Shown here piece after piece: positions 1-7,487 of a DNA stretch of 64,000 nucleotides. The stretch lies in NCBI RefSeq assembly GCF_024662015.1, contig NZ_CP102480.1, forward strand, positions 1,398,501 through 1,462,500. Reading direction: 5' to 3'. The notes below the pieces were generated by a model that saw only the letters and a list, made by a program, of their open reading frames with translations, was not told where the DNA came from and made no database searches. The position numbers and the translations under genes were made by a program. The DNA comes from Nisaea acidiphila (GTDB lineage: Bacteria > Pseudomonadota > Alphaproteobacteria > Thalassobaculales > Thalassobaculaceae). Position 1 is the first letter of the stretch, and each line of letters opens with the position of its first letter.

Positions 1-406
1 TGACACGCTCCCAGTCGCAGGGCGCACGGGAATGAACGTAGGGATTGCGGCAGAGCAGTATCGATGACCTCTCCACCGCCTCCAGATACTGCGAGCGCAG
101 GAACGGACCGACATCCTCCCCGAGATCCGAGACCCATTTGCCGGTCATGTCGAAACCGGTGCGGCTCGCGATCTCGCTGCCGTACAGGCGGTAGCGGAAG
201 TCCTCCCGGTCCGGATCGAGTTCGAGGATCATGATATTCCCGACCCAGTCACGCAGTTTCTCGATCGAAAAATCGTCCCGCGCGGCCGGCTCGCCTGGCG
301 TTTTCACCTTGAGACAATAGTCGAGAAAGGAGACCGAGCCTTCGTGATCCGGCCGCTTTTCATCGGTTTCCGGAAACCAAACGGAGAATTCGCTCGGATC
401 GATCAA
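1..406 (-). CDS. PAS_5-type PAS domain protein, C-terminus off the window
   Basis: Leftward ORF that runs off the left edge, so only about 135 N-terminal residues are present. A TTG start at 406-404 is chosen because a GGGAGG Shine-Dalgarno lies 7-8 bases upstream and an in-frame TGA sits just before it. The protein has a PAS_5-like core: [14 protein letters not shown], then [20 protein letters not shown]. The same FRYRL-x-G-x-EI-x-x-RxG pattern occurs in the complete gene at 53701-54246. Such proteins are common in Rhodospirillales and are probably small sensory proteins, but ligand and partner are unknown. The family call is from motif resemblance. Confidence 0.65.
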   Translation of the reverse strand, partial: MIDPSEFSVWFPETDEKRPDHEGSVSFLDYCLKVKTPGEPAARDDFSIEKLRDWVGNIMILELDPDREDFRYRLYGSEIASRTGFDMTGKWVSDLGEDVGPFLRSQYLEAVERSSILLCRNPYVHSRAPCDWERV

Positions 407-593
407 GGGCGCGCCTCCCAGTTTTTCTGCGCTCCGGCCTTCTCAAGTCAAAGATTGCTTGCATCGGCGTTTTCCGGAAAGAAAATTAGCGGGCCACGCG
501 CGCGGGCCCGCCGAGCACAGCGCGGGATCGTTGACCTCCGCCCCGCCGCGCCCTAGCTTCCGCCGCACAAATCGTAACCGAAGGACAAGATCC

Positions 594-2198
594 ATGACCT
601 CCCTGATCCCCGTCGAGATCGCCGAGAACGCCCGCGCCTGGCCGTTCGAGGAAGCGCGGAAAATCGTCGCGCGGCTCGGGGGCGAGAAACCGGAGAAAGG
701 TCACGTGATTCTGGAGACCGGCTACGGCCCCTCCGGCCTGCCGCATATCGGTACTTTCGGGGAAGTGTTCCGCACCACCATGGTGCGCCGCGCCTTCGAG
801 CAGCTCGTGCCGGACGTGCCGACCAAGCTGATCGCCTTTTCGGACGATATGGACGGTTTCCGCAAGGTGCCGACCAACCTGCCGAACCAGGAGATGCTGG
901 CCCAGTATCTCAACAAGCCGCTGACCCAGGTGCCGGACCCGTTCGGCACGCATGAGAGCTTCGGCGCACATAACAACGCGCGGCTGCAATCCTTCCTCGA
1001 CAGCTTCGGTTTCGAATACGAATTCATGTCCTCGACCGAGTGCTACAAGAGCGGCATGTTCGACAAGGCGCTGCTGGAGACCCTGCAGCGCTATGAAGAG
1101 ATCATGGCCATCATGCTGCCCACCCTCGGGGCCGAGCGGCAGGCGACCTACTCGCCGTTCCTGCCGGTATGTCCGACCAGTGGCAACGTCCTCCAGGTAC
1201 TGATCGTCGAGCGCAACACCGATGCCGGAACCGTGGTCTACGAGGATCCGGAGAGCGGCACCAAGGTCGAGGTGCCGGTCACCGGCGGGCATTGCAAGCT
1301 GCAATGGAAATGCGACTGGGCGATGCGCTGGCACGCGCTCGGCGTCGACTACGAGATGTCCGGCAAGGACCTGATCGACAGCGTCAAGCAAAGCTCGAAG
1401 ATCTGCCGGACGCTCGGCTCCCGGCCGCCGGAAGGCTTCAATTACGAGCTCTTCCTGGACGAGAACGGCGAGAAGATCTCCAAGTCCAAGGGCAACGGCC
1501 TCTCGGTCGAGGAATGGCTGCGCTACGGCTCGCCGGAGAGTCTCTCGCTCTTCATGTTCCAGCAGCCGAAACGCGCGAAAAGGCTCTATTTCGACGTCAT
1601 TCCGAAGAACACGGACGAGTATTTCCAGTTCCTCGACAAGCTCGCCGAGGAGAGCGACGACGCGAAGAGGGTTGAGAACCCGGCCTGGCACATCACGCAG
1701 GGCAAGGGCCGCGGCAATGCCGAGCGGGTGCCGCTCAGCTTCGGCCTGCTGCTGAACCTCGCCAGCGTCTGCCATGCCGAGGACAAGTCGGTGCTCTGGG
1801 GCTTCATCGAGCGCTATGCGCCGGGCGCGACGCCGGAGAGCCATCCGACGCTCGACAAGTTGGCGGGCTACGCGGTGAACTACTATCAGGACTTCGCCCG
1901 CCCGGCGAAGCAGTACCGCGCGCCCTCAGATCTCGAACGCGCCGCCTTCCAGGACCTCGTTTCCGAGCTGAAAGCATTGCCGGCCGACGCGGACGCCGAA
2001 ACCATCCAGACCCAGGTTTACGAGGTCGGCAAACGGCACGAGTTCGAGAACCTGCGCGACTGGTTCAAGGGCCTCTACCAGGTCCTGCTCGGCCAGGACC
2101 AGGGCCCGCGCTTCGGCAGCTTCATCGCGCTTTACGGACGGGATGAAACCGTGGCGCTGATCGAGAAGGCGCTCGCGGGCGAAGACCTCGCGGCCTGA
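594..2198 (+). CDS. lysS: Lysine--tRNA ligase, class I
   Basis: Cytoplasmic aminoacyl-tRNA synthetase of 534 residues that charges tRNA-Lys. It is the class I (LysK-type) enzyme found in archaea and many alphaproteobacteria, not the class II enzyme of E. coli. The HIGH-type motif reads LPHIGT near residue 50 and the KMSKS-type motif reads KISKSKG near residue 300. The frame is open further upstream, but ATG 594 follows AAGGACAAG and begins the conserved sequence, so it is preferred. A bidirectional terminator follows the stop. The class I enzyme is often called lysK; lysS is the common annotation symbol. Confidence 0.95.
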   Translation: MTSLIPVEIAENARAWPFEEARKIVARLGGEKPEKGHVILETGYGPSGLPHIGTFGEVFRTTMVRRAFEQLVPDVPTKLIAFSDDMDGFRKVPTNLPNQEMLAQYLNKPLTQVPDPFGTHESFGAHNNARLQSFLDSFGFEYEFMSSTECYKSGMFDKALLETLQRYEEIMAIMLPTLGAERQATYSPFLPVCPTSGNVLQVLIVERNTDAGTVVYEDPESGTKVEVPVTGGHCKLQWKCDWAMRWHALGVDYEMSGKDLIDSVKQSSKICRTLGSRPPEGFNYELFLDENGEKISKSKGNGLSVEEWLRYGSPESLSLFMFQQPKRAKRLYFDVIPKNTDEYFQFLDKLAEESDDAKRVENPAWHITQGKGRGNAERVPLSFGLLLNLASVCHAEDKSVLWGFIERYAPGATPESHPTLDKLAGYAVNYYQDFARPAKQYRAPSDLERAAFQDLVSELKALPADADAETIQTQVYEVGKRHEFENLRDWFKGLYQVLLGQDQGPRFGSFIALYGRDETVALIEKALAGEDLAA

Positions 2199-2221
2199 TC
2201 CGGTCAGCAATCACCCCATAG

Positions 2222-2255
2222 AAAAGGCCCCGTCCTATCGGACAGGGCCTTTTTC
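2222..2255. terminator. Bidirectional intrinsic terminator between lysS and ompW
   Basis: A GC-rich stem (AAGGCCC-GTCC pairing with GGAC-GGGCCTT, one mismatch) around a TATC loop, flanked by A-runs on the left and TTTTT on the right. It sits between two converging genes and can terminate both. Confidence 0.85.
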
Positions 2256-2275
2256 ATTGATGCATACGGATCGGA

Positions 2276-2938
2276 TCAGAAGCGGTAGCCGATGCCGATG
2301 CCGAAGACCCACGGGTCGAGATCCGCGTCGACATTGATCGGGCCGCCTCCGAGATTGGTCGTAATCGTGGTGTCGAGGAAGATCTTCTTCACATCGACGT
2401 TGAGCGACCACGGGCCGGAGATGGCGTAGTCGAAGCCGGCCTGGAGCGCGTAGCCGAAGCCGTCGTCGTAGGAGATCGACTGCGCCGAGCCCGGCTTCTC
2501 GTCATAGAAGAACGTGTAGTTGATGCCGGCGCCGAGATAGGGGCTGAAACGCTCCTTCGGCAGGAAGTGGTATTGCAGCGTCAGGGTCGGCGGCAGCAGG
2601 CGGACGGAGCCGAGATCGACATCGGGGCTCTTCCAGTTCAGATCGTGCTTGGTCGTCGCCGCGATCAGTTCGAGCGCGATATTGTCCGTGATGAAATACG
2701 AGAAATCGACTTCCGGCACGTAATCGTCGTTCAGCTCGCCCTTGCCGACTGTCAGGTCGTTGGACGAGGTGGACTCGTCCGGCAGCATGGCGATGCCGCG
2801 TGCGCGGATCAGGAAATCGCCCGCCTGCTTCGGCTTGAATTCCTCGGACTGGGCGAGCGCCGGGCCGCCGGCGGCGACGAGCGAACCAAACACGGCGACG
2901 GCGGCGGCCAGCGCCATCCATTTCCCCGGGAGAGTCAT
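2276..2938 (-). CDS. ompW: OmpW family outer membrane protein
   Basis: Small beta-barrel porin of 220 residues. It has a typical signal peptide (basic start, hydrophobic core, cleavage after GGPALA-Q at about residues 28-30) and ends in a C-terminal aromatic, GIGIGYRF, as expected for BAM-assembled barrels. OmpW proteins pass small hydrophobic molecules across the outer membrane. AAGAGGA lies 8 bases before the ATG. Two FNR/FixK-like boxes (3002-3015 and 3058-3071) lie upstream, which fits the known FNR control of ompW in enterobacteria. It lies downstream of the broken monooxygenase on the same strand but appears to have its own promoter. Confidence 0.9.
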   Translation of the reverse strand: MTLPGKWMALAAAVAVFGSLVAAGGPALAQSEEFKPKQAGDFLIRARGIAMLPDESTSSNDLTVGKGELNDDYVPEVDFSYFITDNIALELIAATTKHDLNWKSPDVDLGSVRLLPPTLTLQYHFLPKERFSPYLGAGINYTFFYDEKPGSAQSISYDDGFGYALQAGFDYAISGPWSLNVDVKKIFLDTTITTNLGGGPINVDADLDPWVFGIGIGYRF

Positions 2939-2962
2939 TGATCTGTCCTCTTATTGCAGAAT

Positions 2963-2989
2963 TGCTGCGGCGGAAAGTGCGCCGCAGCA
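2963..2989. repeat. Perfect 10-bp hairpin in the ompW 5' region
   Basis: TGCTGCGGCG, 7-base loop, CGCCGCAGCA. It lies between the proximal FNR box and the ompW start and ends about 25 bases before the ATG. It has no T-run on the ompW strand, so a simple terminator is unlikely. It may be part of the leader mRNA. Confidence 0.6.
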
Positions 2990-3001
2990 TCGCCAGGGGC
3001 C

Positions 3002-3015
3002 TTGATCCAGATCAA
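3002..3015. promoter_or_regulatory. Perfect FNR/FixK-type box upstream of ompW
   Basis: TTGATCCAGATCAA matches the consensus TTGAT-N4-ATCAA at all ten specified positions. Its centre is about 70 bp upstream of the ompW ATG, so a class II activator position (centred at -41.5) would imply a leader of about 29 nt. This points to oxygen-responsive control by an FNR, FnrL or FixK protein. Confidence 0.75.
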
Positions 3016-3057
3016 TGGCAGGATTGATTTATACAGTTGTTTTTGAACGATTATTTA

Positions 3058-3071
3058 CTGATCAAAATCAA
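3058..3071. promoter_or_regulatory. Second, imperfect FNR-type box
   Basis: CTGATCAAAATCAA matches the FNR consensus at 9 of 10 positions. It is centred 56 bp upstream of the perfect box in an AT-rich stretch between the monooxygenase stop and ompW. It could be an auxiliary site or chance in AT-rich DNA. Confidence 0.4.
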
Positions 3072-3101
3072 TTCAAATGTGAAAAAACAGCCGCGGCTTC
3101 G

Positions 3102-4874
3102 CTAACCGGACCGTTGCGGCGCGAGACCAGCCAGCTCCGCCTTGATCGCCCGCGCGAGATATTTCGAATAGATCCGCCCCTGCGCGAAGCTGCCGCCGGT
3201 GTACCAGAGGCCGGGCTGCGGCGTCGGGGTCCACATGTTGTTCAGTTCCTGGATCTCCGGGTCAATGTCCCAGACCTTGCCGACCCGGTCCGCGACCGCG
3301 TCGCCGAACAGCACGCGGGTCATGTGGTCCTGGCCCTTGTAGCCGGTGGCGAGCACGATCAGGTCGGCCTCTCTGAGTCCGCCATCCGCCATGCGCAGGC
3401 CCCCGGCCTCGAACCGCTCGATATCGGCATACTGGATCAGGCCGATCCGGCCCGCCGCCATCAGGTCGGAGGCGCCGACATTGAAATAGTAGCCTCCTCC
3501 CCGAGTACGATATTTGAGAGGCCACCCCGTGCCGCCCTCGCCGAAATCGAGCCGGAAGCCGACCTTCTCCAGCCCGTCGAGCAGCGGCTTGTCGATCTCC
3601 CTCACCTTGTCGGTGATGATCTTGTGGGCGATGCGGACCACCGGGAAGGGCGTCGCGAGATTGATCAGGTCGCGGTCCTCGCGGCTCGGCCCCTCGCCCC
3701 AGTAGATCCTGTCATAGAGCTGCGCGCTCGGCTCGATATTCACGATCAGGGTCGGGCTGCGCTGGATGATGGTGACCTCGGCGTCGTTGCCTTCGAGATC
3801 CTGCGCGATGTCGTGCGCGCTGGTGCCGGTGCCGAAGATGTAGACGCGTTTTCCCTTCCAGTCCTTGCCGGCGGTGAATTGGCTCGAATGCAGGACCGGG
3901 CCCTTGAAGCGGTCGAGGGTCGGGATCTTCGGCACGTTCGGCGCGCCGCTGACGCTGGTCGCCATGACGATATGGCGCGGCCGCATGGTGCGCTCGGAAC
4001 CGTCGGCGAGGGTCAGGCGAGCGGTCCAGCAGCCGGCCGCCTCCTCCCATTCCGCACCCTCGAAGCTGGTTTCGGTCCAGAAATTGATGTCCATCGCATC
4101 GACATAGGATTCGAGCCAGTTGGCGATGCGGTCCTTCGGGATGTAGGTCGGCCAGCCCTCGGGAAAGCGCATGTAGGGCAAGTGGTTGCTGTGGATGTAA
4201 TTGTGCAGCCGCAGCCCGTGATAGCGCAGGCGCCAGTTATCCCCGACCCGCTTCATCCGGTCGACCACCAGCGTGTCCACGTCGAGCCGGGCGAGCCGGG
4301 CCGCCGCCGTCAGCCCGGCATGGCCGCCACCGACGATGAGCACCTCGGGATCGCGGTCCGCATAGGCGCGCTCGGCCGCGCGCTTGTCCGCCCAGTTGGG
4401 ACCGTGGAATTTCGGATTGAAGGCGGGGTCGTCCTTTTCCTCGAAGATCCGCGCCTCCTCGTAGCCCTTCAGGTCCTCCAGCGTGGTCGCCAGGGTCCAG
4501 GCGCGCGGCATGTCCGCCGGATACCTGAGACGCACGAGGCCGAGCCCGACGCCTTTTTCCGTTTCGAAAGAGAGGATCGCCTCGATCACGGACTCGCCCG
4601 CCCGCTCGACGATGCGCGGCGGCTCGTGCCCCTCGGCGACGGAAAGCGGGCCGAGCCCCTCCAAACCCGCTTCCGCGGCCAGGCGTTCGCCGATCGCGGG
4701 GCCGCCGGAGACCGTCCTCTGCCGTCCGGAGAGGATCAGCACGTCGCGCCACTAGCTCTCCGCTTCGAAGAGCGTCGCGAGCTTTTCGACATTGCCGGCC
4801 GCGAGCGCCGCGTTGAAACCGGCGAGCCAGTCCTCCAGCGCCGCCGTGACGGCGCCATCCGCCATCAGGTTCAT
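3102..4874 (-). pseudogene. NTF2-like/flavin-containing monooxygenase, interrupted by an in-frame TAG
   Basis: From ATG 4874, which has GGAGG about 7 bases upstream, the frame reads 40 residues of an NTF2-like N-terminus (LAGFNAALAAGNVEKLATLF). It then meets TAG at 4754-4752 and continues with WRDVLILSGRQRTVSGGP without a frame change. Downstream are an intact FAD-binding motif (VLIVGGGHAGLTAA, about residue 180) and an NADPH-binding motif (VYIFGTGTSAHDIA, about residue 345), running to the stop at 3102. The fused family oxidises small organic substrates using NADPH and FAD. A 546-residue product could start at GTG 4742, but no Shine-Dalgarno precedes it and it would lack the NTF2-like start. 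Recent nonsense mutation, readthrough and sequencing error are all possible. Confidence 0.8.
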
Positions 4875-4999
4875 CGGACGTCCTCCCATATGTCTTTTTG
4901 GGAAAGACTAGGGCTGGCCGGAATGGCTGTAAACGCGGGTGGAAGGCGATTTCACAAAGCGAAGATCCCCGGGTTGCGGAACCGACGCCATCCCAATAT

Positions 5000-5016
5000 A
5001 TGTTATATTATAACAT
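5000..5016. promoter_or_regulatory. Zur box (zinc uptake regulator operator)
   Basis: ATGTTATATTATAACAT is a perfect 17-bp palindrome containing GTTATANTATAAC, the typical proteobacterial Zur operator. It lies directly before a COG0523 metallochaperone-type GTPase, a frequent Zur target. The AT core could also hold the -10 element, so bound Zur-Zn would block transcription when zinc is plentiful. Confidence 0.8.
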
Positions 5017-5034
5017 TACATAATGGAGAGACCC

Positions 5035-6246
5035 GTGGCCGATACCCGCCTTCCCGTGACCGTGCTTTCCGGTTTCCTCGGCGCCGGCAAGACCACACTG
5101 CTGAACCGCATCCTCAACAACCGCGAGGGCCGCCGTGTCGCCGTCATCGTCAACGACATGTCGGAAGTGAATATCGATGCCGACCTGGTGCGCGCGGGCG
5201 GCGGCGAGCTCAGCCATACCGACGAGACCCTGGTGGAGATGTCGAACGGCTGCATCTGCTGCACCCTGCGCGACGATCTCCTGGTCGAAGTGCGCCGGCT
5301 CTGCGAGGAAGGCCGGTTCGATTACCTGCTGATCGAGTCCACCGGAATCGCCGAACCGCTGCCCGTCGCGGCAACCTTCGAGTTTCGCGACGAACACGGG
5401 CAAAGCCTTTCCGATCTCGCCCGGCTCGACAGCATGGTGACCGTGGTCGACGCGGTTAACCTGCCGCGGGATTTCGCCAGCCACGACGCGCTCGCCGATA
5501 GGGGCGAGACCCTCGGCGAGGAGGACGACCGTACGCTCGTCCACCTTCTGACCGACCAGATCGAATTCGCCGACCTCGTCGTCATCAACAAGGCGAGCGA
5601 TGCCGGGCCGGAGGCCCTCCGCGCCGCGCGGCAGATCGTGCGCAGCCTGAACGGCGACGCGAAAATCATCGAGACCGACTTCGCCGAGGTGGAGACGGAC
5701 GAGATCCTCGATACCGGCCGCTTCGATTTCGAGAAAGCGCACGAGCATCCGCTCTGGCTGAAGGAGCTCTACGGCTTCGGCGAGCACGTGCCGGAAACCG
5801 AGGAATACGGTATCGGCTCCTTCGTCTACCGGGCGCGGCGGCCGTTCGACCCGTCCGAGATCCATGAATTGCTGAACGGCCCGCTGCCCGGCGTGATCCG
5901 CGCCAAGGGGCATTTCTGGATCGCGACCCGGCCGGAATGGGTGGCCGAGTTCTCGCTTGCCGGCGCGCTCTCCAGCACCAGCCCGCTCGGCACCTGGTGG
6001 GCCGCGGTACCGAAGGAGCGCTGGCCGGACCATCCGCAGTTTAGGGGCTATGTCCGGGACAATTGGGCCGAGCCCTTTGGCGACCGGCGGCAGGAGATCG
6101 TCTTCATCGGCGCCGGGATCGACTGGCCGATGTTGAAGGAGCAGCTCGACGCGTGTCTGGTGCCGGAGGAGGAGTGCGGGGACCTCCTGTCTCTTCAGAC
6201 GCTCCCGGACCCGTTCCCCGAATGGGCAAAGGCGGACGCCGCCTGA
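5035..6246 (+). CDS. COG0523 (G3E family) GTP-binding metallochaperone, zinc-responsive
   Basis: CobW-like GTPase of about 403 residues. The N-terminal domain has the Walker A motif GFLGAGKTT, the metal-binding NGCICC motif characteristic of COG0523, and the guanine-specificity motif NKAS. The C-terminal CobW_C domain follows. Such proteins are thought to deliver zinc to client enzymes under scarcity, and the Zur box at 5000-5016 supports a zinc role over a cobalt one. GTG 5035 is preferred because GGAGAG lies 4 bases upstream. ATG 5023, which adds MERP, has no ribosome binding site but could serve on a leaderless transcript. The gene is divergent from the broken monooxygenase. Confidence 0.88.
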   Translation: MADTRLPVTVLSGFLGAGKTTLLNRILNNREGRRVAVIVNDMSEVNIDADLVRAGGGELSHTDETLVEMSNGCICCTLRDDLLVEVRRLCEEGRFDYLLIESTGIAEPLPVAATFEFRDEHGQSLSDLARLDSMVTVVDAVNLPRDFASHDALADRGETLGEEDDRTLVHLLTDQIEFADLVVINKASDAGPEALRAARQIVRSLNGDAKIIETDFAEVETDEILDTGRFDFEKAHEHPLWLKELYGFGEHVPETEEYGIGSFVYRARRPFDPSEIHELLNGPLPGVIRAKGHFWIATRPEWVAEFSLAGALSSTSPLGTWWAAVPKERWPDHPQFRGYVRDNWAEPFGDRRQEIVFIGAGIDWPMLKEQLDACLVPEEECGDLLSLQTLPDPFPEWAKADAA

Positions 6247-6252
6247 CGGTTT

Positions 6253-7359
6253 CTACCCGAGTTTCTCCATCACTTTCTCCGCGATCGCCAGCGAAGAGGT
6301 GAGACCCGGGGACTCGATACCGTAGAGATTGACCAGTCCCGCCACGCCATGCTCGTCCGGGCCCTGGATCATGTAGTCGGCGGCCGCCTCGCCCGGCGCC
6401 TGGATCTTCGGGCGGATGCCGGCATAGGCGGGTGTCAGGCTGTCGTCGGGCAGGCCCGGCCAGTATTTGCGCACGGCGTCGTAGAAGCTGTCGGAGCGGC
6501 GCGGGTCGACGTCGTAGTCGATCTCGTCGATCCACTCCACGTCCGGGCCGAAACGTGCCTGACCGCCGAGATCGAGCGTCAGGTGCACGCCGAGTCCGGC
6601 CGCTTCCGGCGCCGGGTAGATCAGACTGCTGAACGGCGCCGAGCAGCCGGTGAGCTGGTAGTAGTTCCCCTTGCAGAAATGCTGCGGCGGGATCAGTGCC
6701 GGCGGGAAGCCCTCGAGATGGCGCATGACGGTCTGGCTGTGCAGCCCGCCGGCGACCACCACCGTCTTCGCCTTCATCGTGAGGCCGTGCAGTCCGCCGA
6801 CATGCAGCTCGATGCCGTCCTCCGTCACCTTGCCGCCCTCGAGCGGCGCCATGAAGGCGATCATGCCGCCGTGCTCTTCCAGGTCGCCCTGCAGGGCGAG
6901 CATGTAGGCATGGCTGTCGATCACCCCGGTCGAAGGCGACCAGAGGGCGGTGACGCAGCGCAGCTCAGGCTCGCGCGCGGTCACCTCGTTGTGGGAGAGG
7001 AATTCGAGATCGTGGACGCCGTTCTGCTCGGCGCGCTCCTTGATCTGCTGCAGGGCCGGGATCTGGTCCTCGGAGGTGGCGACGATCAGCTTTCCCATCT
7101 TCTTGTAGGGCACGCCGTGGCTCTCGACGAACTCGTAGAGCATATGCTTGCCGCGGACGCAGACCTCGGCCTTCAGGCTGCCCGGCGGATAGTAGATCCC
7201 CGCATGGATGACCTCGGAATGGCGCGAACTGGTCTCGGAGCCGATCAGGTCGTGCTGCTCCAGCACGATGACGTCGCGCCCGGCCATCGCCAGCGCCCGC
7301 GCCGCCGCGAGGCCCACGACGCCCGCTCCGACCACTACTGCATCTACCGGTTCCGCCAC
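6253..7359 (-). CDS. FAD-dependent L-2-hydroxyglutarate oxidase-like protein (DAO family)
   Basis: About 368-residue flavoprotein of the glycine/D-amino-acid oxidase fold. The N-terminal dinucleotide-binding motif is VVVGAGVVGLAAARALA, followed by SSRHSEVIHAGIYYPPGSLKA, typical of the LhgO/L2HGDH group, and a C-terminal GIRPKIQ segment. The family oxidises L-2-hydroxyglutarate to 2-oxoglutarate; other 2-hydroxyacid substrates cannot be excluded. GTG 7359 is chosen because GGAGG sits 5 bases upstream; the GTG at 7371 overlaps that Shine-Dalgarno. It ends tail to tail with the COG0523 gene, 6 bases apart. A REP-like element lies upstream. Confidence 0.8.
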   Translation of the reverse strand: MAEPVDAVVVGAGVVGLAAARALAMAGRDVIVLEQHDLIGSETSSRHSEVIHAGIYYPPGSLKAEVCVRGKHMLYEFVESHGVPYKKMGKLIVATSEDQIPALQQIKERAEQNGVHDLEFLSHNEVTAREPELRCVTALWSPSTGVIDSHAYMLALQGDLEEHGGMIAFMAPLEGGKVTEDGIELHVGGLHGLTMKAKTVVVAGGLHSQTVMRHLEGFPPALIPPQHFCKGNYYQLTGCSAPFSSLIYPAPEAAGLGVHLTLDLGGQARFGPDVEWIDEIDYDVDPRRSDSFYDAVRKYWPGLPDDSLTPAYAGIRPKIQAPGEAAADYMIQGPDEHGVAGLVNLYGIESPGLTSSLAIAEKVMEKLG

Positions 7360-7382
7360 ACTTTCCTCCACGTTTCTTGGTT

Positions 7383-7465
7383 CGTCACCCCGGCGAAGGC
7401 CGGGGCCCAGGGATCGTAGAGTCGTTTCCGTCTTCCCCTGGGTCCCGGCCTGCGCCGGGATGACG
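7383..7465. repeat. REP-like palindromic intergenic element, copy 1
   Basis: An 83-bp imperfect palindrome with outer arms CGTCAcCCCGGC and GCCGGGaTGACG. Each arm folds on itself (CCCGGC/GCCGGG types), with CCCAGGG and CCCTGGG further in. It starts 23 bases beyond the stop of the leftward helicase gene. A shorter relative lies at 12401-12474, so it is probably a dispersed family. Confidence 0.7.
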
Positions 7466-7487
7466 GTCTTTTTCCGTATCCAACCCG

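Noticed and set aside
486-1844. Leftward ORF of 452 codons opposite lysS
   Set aside because: Shadow of lysS with no recognisable domain.
3015-5459. Long rightward ORF (814 codons) antisense to the monooxygenase
   Set aside because: It has no domain, is Arg/Asp/Gly-rich as expected from the reverse frame of a high-GC gene, and covers a clear FMO and part of the COG0523 gene.
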